A stretch of 61,789 nt of DNA, taken from positions 1 to 61,789 of the forward strand of contig JAKFFB010000055.1 of NCBI GenBank assembly GCA_036675425.1. Reading direction: 5' to 3'. Below the pieces are notes generated by a model. The model saw only the letters and a list, made by a program, of their open reading frames with translations, was not told where the DNA came from and did no database searches. This document shows, piece by piece, positions 33,092-41,835 of this stretch. The stretch comes from SCTD01 sp036675425. GTDB taxonomy: Bacteria; Actinomycetota; Actinomycetes; Mycobacteriales; SCTD01. Each line of letters starts with the position of its first letter. Within the stretch, counting starts at the first letter, position 1. The translations under genes and the position numbers were made by a program.

Positions 33092-34075
33092 ATGAACATC
33101 CCGGATCTCCTCCAGCAGCTCGGCACCTCCACCCAGGGGCTGGTCACCACCGCGAGGCTGACCGCCGCCGGCGCGTCCCGAGCCGACATCGCTCGTGCGG
33201 CAGCACGTGGGGAGGTGGTGCGGATCCGTCGCGGGGTCTACGCGCTGTCCGCCCTGCCAGCGCTCCCACGCCATCTGGTCACCGACACCGGCGTCGCTCC
33301 TGCGTACGTCGCCCTCGTGCGCTCGATCCTGTTGAGCATCGGGGTCGGAGCGGCCGCCTGCTGCCGGACGGCAGCCGCGCTGCGTGGCTGGGCGCTGCTG
33401 GTGGAGCCGGGCCAGGTCGAGATCGCGGTGCCCCACGGATCCGACGCCAAGACGAAGAGGAAGGGCATCCGCACGACCCAGCGTCGCTCGGCTGCGCGGA
33501 CCCGCGCCCGCGTCCTCCCTGGGACGGACCGGCTCCGCCTGACCTCGGCAGTGCAGACGGCGCTGGACTGCGCGACATCGCTGCCGCTGCTCGAGGCGGT
33601 CGTCGCCTGCGACAGTGCACTTCGCTCCGGTCAGGTGCAGCTCGACGAGCTCCGGCGAGCTGCGGCCCGCCTCCCCGGAGTGCGCGGAGCGGAGCGGGTG
33701 CGGCGCGTCCTCTCGATGTGCGATCCGCTCAGCGGTTCGGTGCTCGAGAGCGTGCTGCGCGTGCGCCTCCTGCAGGCGGGCATCGACGGGTTCACCACCC
33801 AGGCGGTGCTGGTGCGGTCACCCGGCGTGCGCGTGGACTTCTGCTTCGAGGCCGCGCGACTCGTCGTCGAGGTCGACGGAGCGCGCTGGCACACGAACCC
33901 TGGCCGGGACCAGTCGCGCGACAACCTGCTGGCGATGCTCGGGTGGCGGGTGCTCCGCTACACGTGGGCCGACGTCGTGCACTCGCCCGAGGCAGTGCTG
34001 GCGGACGTCCGAACGGCCCTGGCTGCGACTTCCACCGTCCAGCTGCCCGTCCCGTGGGCTGCTGTTGCAGCCTGA
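33092..34075 (+). CDS. AbiEi-type winged-helix plus DUF559 (Vsr-like nuclease fold) protein
   Basis: 327 residues. The N-terminal ~55 residues resemble the AbiEi-type antitoxin winged helix (LVTTARLTAAGASRADIARA, VVRIRRGVYALS). The middle is uncharacterised. The C-terminal ~90 residues match DUF559, a PD-(D/E)xK/Vsr-like nuclease fold: GVRVDFCFEAARLVVEVDG, then HTNPGRDQSRDNLL and GWRVLRYTWADV, keeping the acidic residues and the R..D..R run. No toxin partner lies beside it. ATG 33092 has no clear ribosome-binding site. Such genes are scattered, often in several copies, through actinobacterial genomes; the function is unknown. It is bracketed by inverted repeats and breaks the usual rpsA-coaE neighbourhood, which suggests insertion. 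Confidence 0.75.
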   Translation: MNIPDLLQQLGTSTQGLVTTARLTAAGASRADIARAAARGEVVRIRRGVYALSALPALPRHLVTDTGVAPAYVALVRSILLSIGVGAAACCRTAAALRGWALLVEPGQVEIAVPHGSDAKTKRKGIRTTQRRSAARTRARVLPGTDRLRLTSAVQTALDCATSLPLLEAVVACDSALRSGQVQLDELRRAAARLPGVRGAERVRRVLSMCDPLSGSVLESVLRVRLLQAGIDGFTTQAVLVRSPGVRVDFCFEAARLVVEVDGARWHTNPGRDQSRDNLLAMLGWRVLRYTWADVVHSPEAVLADVRTALAATSTVQLPVPWAAVAA

Positions 34076-34107
34076 CCCGCGTGCTGCCGAGCGCCCGAGC
34101 CCGAACC

Positions 34108-34122
34108 GGACGGTGATAGTCC
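34108..34122. repeat. Inverted copy of the upstream 15-base motif
   Basis: GGACGGTGATAGTCC is the reverse complement of GGACTATCACCGTCC, differing at one position from GGACTGTCACCGTCC at 32934-32948. With the copies at 32933 and 33007 it frames the DUF559 gene. Confidence 0.6.
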
Positions 34123-34162
34123 GGACTCGAGGCCGAGGGACGGACCACCCACGACGCCGCAG

Positions 34163-34168
34163 TAGCGT
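34163..34168 (+). promoter_or_regulatory. -10 box of the leaderless coaE promoter
   Basis: TAGCGT, 6 bases, then GTG 34175. It favours the GTG over the in-frame ATG 34181 as the start codon. Confidence 0.6.
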
Positions 34169-34174
34169 GCGGCT

Positions 34175-34786
34175 GTGCTGATGGTGGGGCTGACCGGCGG
34201 CATCGGGTCGGGCAAGTCGGCGGTGACCCGGCTGCTCGCCGAGCACGGGGCGGTCGTCATCGACGCGGACCTCGTGGCGCGGGAGGTCGTGGAGCCTGGT
34301 ACCGAGGGGCTCGCCAAGGTGGTCGCGGAGTTCGGCGAGCAGGTGCTGCGCCCGGACGGCACCCTCGACCGACCGGCGCTGGGAGCCCTGGTCTTCGCGG
34401 ACCCGGAGAAGCTCCAGGCCCTGAACGCGATCGTGCACCCGCTCATCGGGCAGCGCACCGCCGAGCTGCTCCAGCAGGCCCGGGACTCCGGCACCCGGGT
34501 GCTGGTGCACGACGTCCCGCTGCTGGTGGAGAGCCACCTCGCGGAGGCGTACGACGCCGTCGTGGTGGTGGCGGCCGACCCCGACACGCAGCTGCACCGG
34601 CTGGTCGCGCTGCGCGGGATGTCCGAGCAGGAGGCGCGCCAGCGGATCGCCGCCCAGGCCCCGCTCGCCGACAAGCTCGCCGTCGCCACGCACGTCATCT
34701 CCAACGACGGCCCGATCGAGGAGCTGGCTCCGCAGGTCGATCGGTTGTGGAGCGACCTGACTGCCGAGGAAGCAAGCACAACGTAG
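34175..34786 (+). CDS. coaE: Dephospho-CoA kinase
   Basis: Last step of coenzyme A synthesis: ATP-dependent phosphorylation of the 3'-hydroxyl of dephospho-CoA. 203 residues. P-loop GLTGGIGSGKSAV, the substrate-site DADLVAREVVEPG, and DVPLLVE plus ALRGMSEQEARQRIAAQ in the lid and base-binding region are intact. It follows rpsA in most actinobacteria; here the DUF559 gene lies between. The fused GrpB domain present in mycobacteria is absent. Confidence 0.95.
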   Translation: MLMVGLTGGIGSGKSAVTRLLAEHGAVVIDADLVAREVVEPGTEGLAKVVAEFGEQVLRPDGTLDRPALGALVFADPEKLQALNAIVHPLIGQRTAELLQQARDSGTRVLVHDVPLLVESHLAEAYDAVVVVAADPDTQLHRLVALRGMSEQEARQRIAAQAPLADKLAVATHVISNDGPIEELAPQVDRLWSDLTAEEASTT

Positions 34787-34854
34787 TCAGATGGTCACAT
34801 GGCGTTCTGGGTGTTTCGCCCCCGACGTCACAGGGCAGCACCTACGTTCGGTTC

Positions 34855-36123
34855 GTGCCCCCTCACCCGATCGCGCAGACCGTCCGGACGGCAGCCCGAT
34901 CCGCCGCGGACCGCCTGGACCTCCCCGCTCGGGCGAGCCGCTTCAGCCGCGAGGTGTCGATCGCGGTCGCCGCGGTCCTGCTGGTCGGCGTCGCCGCTGC
35001 CGGAGCGGAGGAGACCGGGCCCACGCGGCCGGTCGCGGCCGCCAGTGCCCGGCCCGCGCCGAGCCCGTCCGAGGCGTTCAGCGCGCCGACCGCCCTGCAG
35101 GAGCTGGCGGCGCGGACCCCCGACCTCAGCGTCCCGGCTGCCGCCGCCAAGCCCGCGCCGAAGCCCAAGCCGGTACCGGAGCCCGCGATCAGGAAGGGCG
35201 GCCGCTGGCTGCCGACCGGCACCGGCATGTGGCTGCACGAGTGGAGCCGCAGCGAGGGCGGCTCGGCGAAGAAGGTCGTCGCCCGGAGCGAGCAGGTCGG
35301 CCTGACCCACCTCTACGTCCAGACCGGCAGCAGCAAGAAGGGCTGGATCGGCCAGGAGGTGCTCAGCGAGCTGATGCCGGCCACCAAGGGCACGGACATC
35401 AAGGTCATCGCCTGGGACTTCCCGAAGCTGATCAACCCCGAGGCCGACGCCCGGCGCCTGGCCCGCGCCGCCTGGTGGAACCAGAAGGGCGCGCCGATGG
35501 TGGCCGCCGTCGCCCCCGACGTGGAGACCGGCGCCGAGGGCACGCGCCTGTCCACCGACCGCGTGCACCGCTACTACGCCGAGCTCCGCAAGCGGCTGCC
35601 GGCGCGTACGGCCATCCTGGCGACCGTCCCCTGGCCGAGCGAGAAGCGCACCGGCTGGTACCCGTACACCGCCACCGCGAAGTACTCGGACGCCTTCATC
35701 CCGATGGCCTACTGGTACAACCGCTCGCCCTCCGTGGTCACCAAGACCTCGATGCAGTGGCTCAAGCGCTACGGCCTGCCGGTCATGCCGGTGGGGCAGG
35801 GGTACGACGGGCGGCTCGACGCGCCCTACCTGAAGCCGGACCCGGCTCCGGACAAGAGCGTCGCGCGGTTCGTCTACGTGTCCCGCGAGCAGGGCGCGCA
35901 GTCGATCTCGCTGTGGTCGTGGCAGACCACGGGCGGCCTGCAGTGGCGCGAGCTGGCGAAGGCCGCCGGCAAGGTGGGGCCCCGGCCGGTCGTGAAGCCC
36001 GCGCCGACGCCGGTCCGGACGCCGGCCGCCCCGACCGCGGAGACGAAGGCCCGCGAGAAGGCCGGCTCGACCGCCCCGGGCCGCCAGCACGACCGCCGCC
36101 CGAAGGACCGTCCGAAGGGCTAG
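34855..36123 (+). CDS. Membrane-anchored TIM-barrel-like extracytoplasmic protein
   Basis: 422 residues. One N-terminal membrane helix (VSIAVAAVLLVGVAAAGAE), a Pro/Ala linker, and then a ~250-residue globular domain beginning GTGMWLHEWSRSEGG, and a basic Pro-rich C-terminal tail. Repeating strand-helix units (LTHLYVQTG, IKVIAWDF, MVAAVAPDVETG, AILATVPWP, AFIPMAYWYN, PVMPVGQGYDG, SISLWSW) look like a TIM barrel of the glycoside-hydrolase type, with acidic residues at strand ends. No family is recognised with confidence. GTG 34855 is fixed by a leaderless promoter, TACGTT at 34843-34848 followed by 6 bases. Confidence 0.65.
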   Translation: MPPHPIAQTVRTAARSAADRLDLPARASRFSREVSIAVAAVLLVGVAAAGAEETGPTRPVAAASARPAPSPSEAFSAPTALQELAARTPDLSVPAAAAKPAPKPKPVPEPAIRKGGRWLPTGTGMWLHEWSRSEGGSAKKVVARSEQVGLTHLYVQTGSSKKGWIGQEVLSELMPATKGTDIKVIAWDFPKLINPEADARRLARAAWWNQKGAPMVAAVAPDVETGAEGTRLSTDRVHRYYAELRKRLPARTAILATVPWPSEKRTGWYPYTATAKYSDAFIPMAYWYNRSPSVVTKTSMQWLKRYGLPVMPVGQGYDGRLDAPYLKPDPAPDKSVARFVYVSREQGAQSISLWSWQTTGGLQWRELAKAAGKVGPRPVVKPAPTPVRTPAAPTAETKAREKAGSTAPGRQHDRRPKDRPKG

Positions 36124-36145
36124 CAGGACTGTCGGAGGCCGCACG

Positions 36146-36151
36146 TACCGT
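36146..36151 (+). promoter_or_regulatory. -10 box of the leaderless uvrB promoter
   Basis: TACCGT, 6 bases, then GTG 36158. No LexA-type SOS box could be seen in the short gap before it. Confidence 0.55.
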
Positions 36152-36157
36152 GAGGGA

Positions 36158-38293
36158 GTGACTGCTGCTCCCCACGGCGCGACCCCCTCCGTCCCCCGCC
36201 TCTCCACCGACCTGCGCCGCTCGAGGCGCCCGTTCGAGGTCGTCAGCGACTACGAGCCGGCGGGCGACCAGCCGGCGGCGATCGACGAGCTGGAGCGCCG
36301 GCTCCAGGCGGGGAAGCCCGACGTCGTGCTGCTCGGCGCGACCGGCACGGGCAAGTCCGCGACCACGGCGTGGCTGGTCGAGCGGGTCCAGCGACCCACC
36401 CTGGTGATGGCGCCCAACAAGACCCTCGCGGCCCAGCTGGCCAACGAGTTCCGCGAGCTGCTGCCGCACAACGCCGTCGAGTACTTCGTGAGCTACTACG
36501 ACTACTACCAGCCCGAGGCGTACGTCCCGCAGACCGACACCTACATCGAGAAGGACTCCTCGATCAACGAGGAGGTCGAGCGGCTCCGGCACAGCGCCAC
36601 GATGAGCCTCCTGACGCGCCGTGACGTCATCGTCGTCGCGTCCGTGTCCTGCATCTACGGCCTCGGGACGCCGCAGGAGTACGTCGACCGGATGGTGCGG
36701 CTCAAGGTGGGCGACGTCATCGAGCGCGACCAGCTGCTCCGGAAGTTCGTCGGCAACCAGTACACCCGCAACGACCTGTCCTTCACCCGCGGCACCTTCC
36801 GCGTCCGCGGCGACACGGTCGAGGTCTTCCCCGTCTACGAGGAGCTCGCGGTCCGGATCGAGATGTTCGGCGACGAGATCGAGCGGGTCATGACGCTCCA
36901 CCCGCTCACCGGCGAGGTCGTGGAGGAGCACGAGGAGGTCTTCGTCTTCCCGGCGACCCACTACGTCGCGGGTCCGGAGCGGATGGAGCGCGCCACCAAG
37001 GGGATCGAGCTGGAGCTGGCCGACCGGCTGCACCAGCTCGAGCAGCAGGGCAAGCTGCTCGAGGCGCAGCGGCTGCGCATGCGCACGACGTACGACCTGG
37101 AGATGATGCGCCAGGTCGGCTTCTGCAACGGCATCGAGAACTACTCGATGCACATCGACGGCCGCTCGCCCGGCACGGCGCCGCACACCCTGCTCGACTA
37201 CTTCCCCGAGGACTTCCTGCTGGTCCTCGACGAGTCGCACGTGACGGTCCCGCAGATCGGCGCGATGTACGAAGGCGACCGCTCGCGCAAGAGCACCCTG
37301 GTCGACCACGGCTTCCGGCTGCCGAGCGCCATGGACAACCGCCCGCTGAAGTGGGAGGAGTTCCTCGAGCGCACGGGGCAGACCGTCTACCTGTCGGCGA
37401 CGCCGGGGCCGTACGAGCTCAGCCGCGTCTCGAGCGACGTCGTCGAGCAGGTCATCCGGCCGACGGGGCTGGTCGACCCCGAGATCGTCGTCAAGCCCAC
37501 GAAGGGCCAGATCGACGACCTCGTGCACGAGATCCGGGTCCGGGCCGAGAAGGACGAGCGGGTCCTCGTCACGACCCTGACCAAGAAGATGTCGGAGGAC
37601 CTCACCGACTACCTGCTGGAGCTGGGGATCCGGGTGCGCTACCTGCACTCCGAGGTCGACACCATCCGCCGGATCGAGCTGCTCAAGGAGCTGCGGCAGG
37701 GCCACTACGACGTGCTCGTCGGCATCAACCTGCTGCGCGAGGGCCTCGACCTGCCTGAGGTGTCCCTGGTGGCCATCCTCGACGCAGACAAGGAGGGCTT
37801 CCTGCGCTCCGGCACCAGCCTGATCCAGACGATCGGCCGCGCCGCCCGCAACGTCAGCGGCCAGGTGCACATGTACGCCGACACGATCACCCCCAGCATG
37901 GCCAAGGCGATCGACGAGACCGCCCGCCGGCGGGCGAAGCAGGTCGCCTACAACGAGGAGCGGGGGCTTGACCCGCAGCCGCTGCGCAAGCGGATCGCCG
38001 ACATCCTCGACGACATCGTCCGCGAGGACCCCGACCTGGTCAGCGGTGGCCGGAACTCCTCGCGCGGCAAGGCGCCGGTTCCGGGGATGAGCTCCAAGAA
38101 CCCCGCCGGCACTCACGTGAAGGACCTGGCCGGCATGCCGCGCGCGGAGCTCGCCCAGCTCATCCAGTCGCTCAACGACTCGATGCACGAGGCGGCCCGC
38201 GAGCTGCAGTTCGAGCTGGCCGCGCGGCTGCGCGACGAGGTGAACGAGCTGAAGAAGGAGCTCCGCGGGATGGACGCCGCCGGCATCCGGTGA
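36158..38293 (+). CDS. uvrB: UvrABC excinuclease subunit B
   Basis: Damage-verifying helicase-like subunit of nucleotide excision repair. 711 residues. Walker A GATGTGKSATT, the beta-hairpin region FVSYYDYYQPEAYVP, helicase motif II LVLDESHVT, motif VI QTIGRAARN, and the C-terminal UvrC-binding UVR motif (ELQFELAARLRDEVNELKKE) are all present. About 20 residues precede the conserved FEVVSDYEPAGDQP core. It lies in the same region as uvrA and uvrC, as in Streptomyces. Confidence 0.97.
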   Translation: MTAAPHGATPSVPRLSTDLRRSRRPFEVVSDYEPAGDQPAAIDELERRLQAGKPDVVLLGATGTGKSATTAWLVERVQRPTLVMAPNKTLAAQLANEFRELLPHNAVEYFVSYYDYYQPEAYVPQTDTYIEKDSSINEEVERLRHSATMSLLTRRDVIVVASVSCIYGLGTPQEYVDRMVRLKVGDVIERDQLLRKFVGNQYTRNDLSFTRGTFRVRGDTVEVFPVYEELAVRIEMFGDEIERVMTLHPLTGEVVEEHEEVFVFPATHYVAGPERMERATKGIELELADRLHQLEQQGKLLEAQRLRMRTTYDLEMMRQVGFCNGIENYSMHIDGRSPGTAPHTLLDYFPEDFLLVLDESHVTVPQIGAMYEGDRSRKSTLVDHGFRLPSAMDNRPLKWEEFLERTGQTVYLSATPGPYELSRVSSDVVEQVIRPTGLVDPEIVVKPTKGQIDDLVHEIRVRAEKDERVLVTTLTKKMSEDLTDYLLELGIRVRYLHSEVDTIRRIELLKELRQGHYDVLVGINLLREGLDLPEVSLVAILDADKEGFLRSGTSLIQTIGRAARNVSGQVHMYADTITPSMAKAIDETARRRAKQVAYNEERGLDPQPLRKRIADILDDIVREDPDLVSGGRNSSRGKAPVPGMSSKNPAGTHVKDLAGMPRAELAQLIQSLNDSMHEAARELQFELAARLRDEVNELKKELRGMDAAGIR

Positions 38294-38346
38294 TCTGCAC
38301 CGCCACTCAGCAGACAGGTGTGCGTTGGTGTCTACGGCACCGTAGG

Positions 38347-38352
38347 TAGCGT
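38347..38352 (+). promoter_or_regulatory. -10 box upstream of the glycosyltransferase group
   Basis: TAGCGT about 26 bases before ATG 38379, which has GAGGAG as ribosome-binding site. A small palindrome CTACGGCACCGTAG lies just upstream. Confidence 0.45.
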
Positions 38353-38378
38353 GGTGCCTCCCTGACCCGAGGAGCTCC

Positions 38379-39647
38379 ATGACGCGCACCGCAGCCGACG
38401 GCGGCCGCCCGCTGCGGATCGCGCTGACCAGCTACCGGAGCAAGCCGCACTGCGGCGGTCAGGGCGTCTACGTCCGGGCCCTCTCCCGCGAGCTGGTCGC
38501 CCTCGGTCACGAGGTCGAGGTGCTCTCCGGCCAGCCCTACCCCGAGCTCGACCCCGGCCCGACGCTCACGCAGGTCCCCAGCCTGGACCTCTACCGCGAG
38601 CCGGACCCGTTCCGTGTCCCCCGCCTGCGCGAGCTCCGCGGCCCGATCGACGTGCTCGAGTTCCTGTCGATGGCCACGGCCGCCTTCCCCGAGCCGCTCA
38701 CCTTCAGCCTGCGCGCCGCCCGGGTCCTGCAGAGCCGTACGACACGGCCTGACGTCGTGCACGACAACCAGACGCTGGGGTACGGCCACCTGCTCCTGCA
38801 GCGGGCCGGTCTGCACGTGGTGGCCACCGTGCACCACCCGATCACCGAGGACCGCCGGCACGACCTGGCCGCGGCCCGGGGACGCAAGCGGATCAGCACG
38901 CGTCGCTGGTACTCCTTCCTGCGGATGCAGAAGCGGGTCGTGCAGAAGCTGCCCGCGATCCTCACGGTCAGCGACAACAGCAAGGTCGACATCGTCCGCG
39001 ACTTCCGGGTGCCGGCCGAGCGGATCACCGTCGTCCCCGTCGGCGTCGAGACCGACGTGTTCCGCCCGCCGACCGGCCCGCGGGTCCGGGGCCGGATCGT
39101 CGCCACCGCCAGCGCCGACGTCCCGCTCAAGGGGCTCGTGCCGCTGCTGGAGGCCGTCGCCAAGCTGCGCACCGAGCGCGACGTCGAGCTCGTGGTCGTC
39201 GGCCGGCCCAGGACCGACGGCCCGGCGCTCAAGGCGATCGACCGGCTCGGCCTGCACGACGCGGTCCGCTTCGTCAGCGGGCTCCCCGAGGGCGAGCTGG
39301 TCGACCTCTTCGGCTCGGCCGACGTGGGTGTCGTCCCGAGCCTCTACGAGGGCTTCAGCCTGCCGGCCGTCGAGCTGATGGCCTGCGCCACCCCGCTGGT
39401 GGCGACGACCGCGGGCGCCCTGCCCGAGGTCGTGGGCCCCGACGGCGAGACCGCCCTGCACGTCCCGCCGGGCGACCCCGAGGCGCTCGCCGCGGCGGTC
39501 GGCCGGCTGCTCGACGACCCCGAGCTGGCCGCGAGCATCGGCGCCGCCGGGCGGGCCCGCGTCGTCGAGCGCTTCACCTGGCGCGCCGTCGCCGAGCAGA
39601 CCGTCGCCTGGTACCGCACCACCCTGAAGGAGAGCACCCCTTGCTGA
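38379..39647 (+). CDS. GT4-family glycosyltransferase
   Basis: 422-residue GT-B retaining glycosyltransferase. N-terminal glycine loop SKPHCGGQGVYVRALSREL; C-terminal donor domain with GLVPLLEAVAKL, VPSLYEGFSLPAVELMAC (the EX7E motif, EGFSLPAVE) and GALPEVVGPDGETAL. Acceptor and donor are unknown. It starts a head-to-tail group with a methyltransferase and an alpha/alpha-toroid protein. The stop overlaps the next start by 7 bases. An envelope glycan or glycolipid role is inference. Confidence 0.88.
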   Translation: MTRTAADGGRPLRIALTSYRSKPHCGGQGVYVRALSRELVALGHEVEVLSGQPYPELDPGPTLTQVPSLDLYREPDPFRVPRLRELRGPIDVLEFLSMATAAFPEPLTFSLRAARVLQSRTTRPDVVHDNQTLGYGHLLLQRAGLHVVATVHHPITEDRRHDLAAARGRKRISTRRWYSFLRMQKRVVQKLPAILTVSDNSKVDIVRDFRVPAERITVVPVGVETDVFRPPTGPRVRGRIVATASADVPLKGLVPLLEAVAKLRTERDVELVVVGRPRTDGPALKAIDRLGLHDAVRFVSGLPEGELVDLFGSADVGVVPSLYEGFSLPAVELMACATPLVATTAGALPEVVGPDGETALHVPPGDPEALAAAVGRLLDDPELAASIGAAGRARVVERFTWRAVAEQTVAWYRTTLKESTPC

Positions 39648-40372
39648 CCGTCGACTTCGACCGCTTCCCCGTCGGCCCCGGGGACCGCGTCCTCGACATG
39701 GGCTGCGGCGGCGGCCGGCACGCCTTCGCCCTCTACCGCCGCGGCGCCGACGTGACCGCCCTGGACATGGACGCCGCCGAGCTCAAGGACGTCTCGGCGA
39801 TGTTCGCCGCGATGGCCGAGGCCGGCGAGGTGCCGGAGGGCGCGAGTGCTCGGACCGTCCGCGGCACGGCGTACGACCTGCCCTTCGCCGACGGCACCTT
39901 CGACCGGATCATCGCCGCTGAGGTGCTCGAGCACCTGCCCGAGGACGAGCGCGCGATGCGGGAGCTGTTCCGGGTGCTCAAGCCGGGCGGGCTGATCGCG
40001 GTCACCGTGCCGCGCTGGGGGCCGGAGCTGGTCTGCTGGGCGCTCTCCAGCGCCTACCACGAGGTGGAGGGCGGTCACGTCCGCATCTACCGGGGGTCGG
40101 AGCTGCGCCGCCGCCTCACGGCAGCGGGCCTCGAGCACACCGACGACCACCACACGCACGCGCTGCACGCGCCGTACTGGTGGCTGAAGTGCGCGGTCGG
40201 CGTGACCGACGGCGACCACGCGTTGGTGAAGGCCTACCACCGGCTGCTGGTCTGGGACATGATGAGGAAGCCCAGGGTCACCCAGCTCGCCGAGCGGCTG
40301 CTGAACCCCGTGGTCGGCAAGAGCCTGGTCGTCTACCTGCGCAAGCCGGAGCAGGTGTCGCATGCTGCGTGA
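39641..40372 (+). CDS. Class I SAM-dependent methyltransferase
   Basis: 243 residues. SAM motif I VLDMGCGGGRHAFAL, strand 2 TALDMDAAEL, TFDRIIAAEVLEHLPEDER and LKPGGLIAVTVPRWGPELV are canonical for Methyltransf_11-type enzymes. TTG 39641 lies inside the end of the glycosyltransferase gene, with AAGGAGAG upstream. It overlaps the next gene by 11 bases. The substrate is unknown; the context points to the product of the adjacent glycosyltransferase. Confidence 0.87.
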   Translation: MLTVDFDRFPVGPGDRVLDMGCGGGRHAFALYRRGADVTALDMDAAELKDVSAMFAAMAEAGEVPEGASARTVRGTAYDLPFADGTFDRIIAAEVLEHLPEDERAMRELFRVLKPGGLIAVTVPRWGPELVCWALSSAYHEVEGGHVRIYRGSELRRRLTAAGLEHTDDHHTHALHAPYWWLKCAVGVTDGDHALVKAYHRLLVWDMMRKPRVTQLAERLLNPVVGKSLVVYLRKPEQVSHAA

Positions 40373-41420
40373 CCTCCCCGGCGTGCTGACGGCCGCCCAG
40401 CTCCAGCAGACCGTCGACTCGATCGCCGCCGTCCAGCACCCCTCCGGCGCGCTGCCCTGGCCGGACGGCCACACCGACCCGTGGGACCACGTCGAGTGCG
40501 CCATGGCGCTCACCCTGGGCGGCCGCGTCGCCGAGGCACGCGCGGCGTACGCCTGGATGCGGCGGACCCAGGAGCACGACGGCGTCTGGCGGATGAAGTA
40601 CGTCGGCGAGGACGTCCTCGACGCCAGCGTCGACACCAACCAGTGCGCGTACGTCGCGGTGGGCGTCTGGCAGTGGTGGACCATCACCCGCGACCGCACC
40701 CTGGTCGACGAGATGTGGCCGCACGTCAAGCGCGCCCTGGACTTCGTGCTCGACCTGCAGCACCCGGCCGGCCACCTGCACTGGTCCCGCTCGCCCGAGG
40801 GCGTCGTCGATCCCGACGCCCTCGTCACCGGCTCCTCCAGCAGCTACCAGGCGCTGCGCTGCGGCCTGGCCCTGGCCGACCTGCTGGACGAGCCGCAGCC
40901 CGAGTGGGAGCTGGCGGCGGGCCTGCTCCAGCACTCCGTGGTGCACCACCCGGAGGTCTTCCTCGACAAGAGCCGGTTCTCGATGGACTGGTACTACCCG
41001 GTCCTGGGCGGCGCGCTCCGCGGCGCCGGCGCGCAGGAGCGGCTGGCCGAGCGCTGGGACGAGTTCGTCGTCCCCGGCGTCGGCATCCGCTGCGTCGCCG
41101 ACCGGCCGTGGGTCACCGGTGCGGAGACCTCCGAGCTGGTCCTGACCCTGGCGGCGATCGGCGACCGCGAGCGCGGCCTGCAGCTGCTCACCGACGTCCA
41201 GCACCTGCGCCACGAGGACGGCTCCTACTGGACCGGCCTGGTCTTCGACGAGGGCGTCCGCTGGCCGGTGGAGCGGTCGTCCTGGACCGCGGCCGCCGTG
41301 GTGCTGGCCGCCGACGCCCTGGCCGGCGGCCCGACGCTCGCGCTGTTCGCCGGCGACGAGCTGCCGACGGGTGTCCGGCTCCCCGAGGGCACCTGCACCG
41401 CCGAGTGCGCCCGCGCCTGA
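40362..41420 (+). CDS. Alpha/alpha-toroid (prenyltransferase/squalene-cyclase-like fold) protein
   Basis: 352 residues, predicted to form a barrel of helix pairs. Database-style names for such genes are prenyltransferase, but no DxxD/DDxxD or DxDD catalytic motif is visible, so that activity is not supported. Trp-rich repeating segments resemble glucoamylase-like or cyclase-like toroids: SGALPWPDGHTDPWDHVECA, VWRMKYVGEDVLDASVDTNQ and DGSYWTGLVFDEGVRWPVE. Several Asp/Glu/His residues line these segments. ATG 40362 overlaps the methyltransferase stop. It could be a glycan hydrolase or a lipid-binding enzyme. Confidence 0.7.
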   Translation: MLRDLPGVLTAAQLQQTVDSIAAVQHPSGALPWPDGHTDPWDHVECAMALTLGGRVAEARAAYAWMRRTQEHDGVWRMKYVGEDVLDASVDTNQCAYVAVGVWQWWTITRDRTLVDEMWPHVKRALDFVLDLQHPAGHLHWSRSPEGVVDPDALVTGSSSSYQALRCGLALADLLDEPQPEWELAAGLLQHSVVHHPEVFLDKSRFSMDWYYPVLGGALRGAGAQERLAERWDEFVVPGVGIRCVADRPWVTGAETSELVLTLAAIGDRERGLQLLTDVQHLRHEDGSYWTGLVFDEGVRWPVERSSWTAAAVVLAADALAGGPTLALFAGDELPTGVRLPEGTCTAECARA

Positions 41421-41433
41421 CAGGATCGACGCC

Positions 41434-41835
41434 GTGAGCGCCTGGTCCGCCCCCGTCCGCTACGCCGAGTGCGACCAGCAGGGCGTGGTCTTCAACGCCC
41501 ACTACCTCGCCTACTCCGACGAGGCGGTGACGCACGTGCTGGCCGACCGAGGGGTGTCCTACGACGAGCTGCTCGCGCGCGGGCTGGACACCTCCGTGGT
41601 CGCCAGCGAGCTGCACTGGTCCTCACCGGCGCGGTGGGGCGACGTCGTCGACGTCGACGGGGAGGTCGAGCGGGTCGGCCGCACGAGCTTCGTCGTGGCC
41701 ATGACGATCTCCGTCGGCCAGCGGCTGTGCTGCCGGGTGCGGACGACGTACGTCCTGATGGACGCGGACCGCACCCCGGTCCCGGTCCCCGAGGACGTAC
41801 GGCAGCGCTGGCTCAGCGTCGCCGCAGCACCCTGA
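41434..41835 (+). CDS. Hot-dog fold acyl-CoA thioesterase (4HBT family)
   Basis: 133-residue single hot-dog domain. YAECDQQGVVFNAHYLAYSD carries the Asp of the 4HBT active site, and WGDVVDVDGEVERVGRTSF is the second conserved segment. It probably hydrolyses an acyl-CoA; the substrate is unknown. GTG 41434 is supported by a leaderless promoter (CAGGAT 41421-41426 plus 7 bases). Its 3' end overlaps the convergent methyltransferase gene by 23 bases. Confidence 0.85.
   Translation: MSAWSAPVRYAECDQQGVVFNAHYLAYSDEAVTHVLADRGVSYDELLARGLDTSVVASELHWSSPARWGDVVDVDGEVERVGRTSFVVAMTISVGQRLCCRVRTTYVLMDADRTPVPVPEDVRQRWLSVAAAP

Noticed and set aside
36124..36157. LexA (SOS) box upstream of uvrB, uvrA or ruvC
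   Set aside because: Looked for a CGAAC-N4-GTTCG type site in these gaps and saw none; SOS control cannot be claimed.
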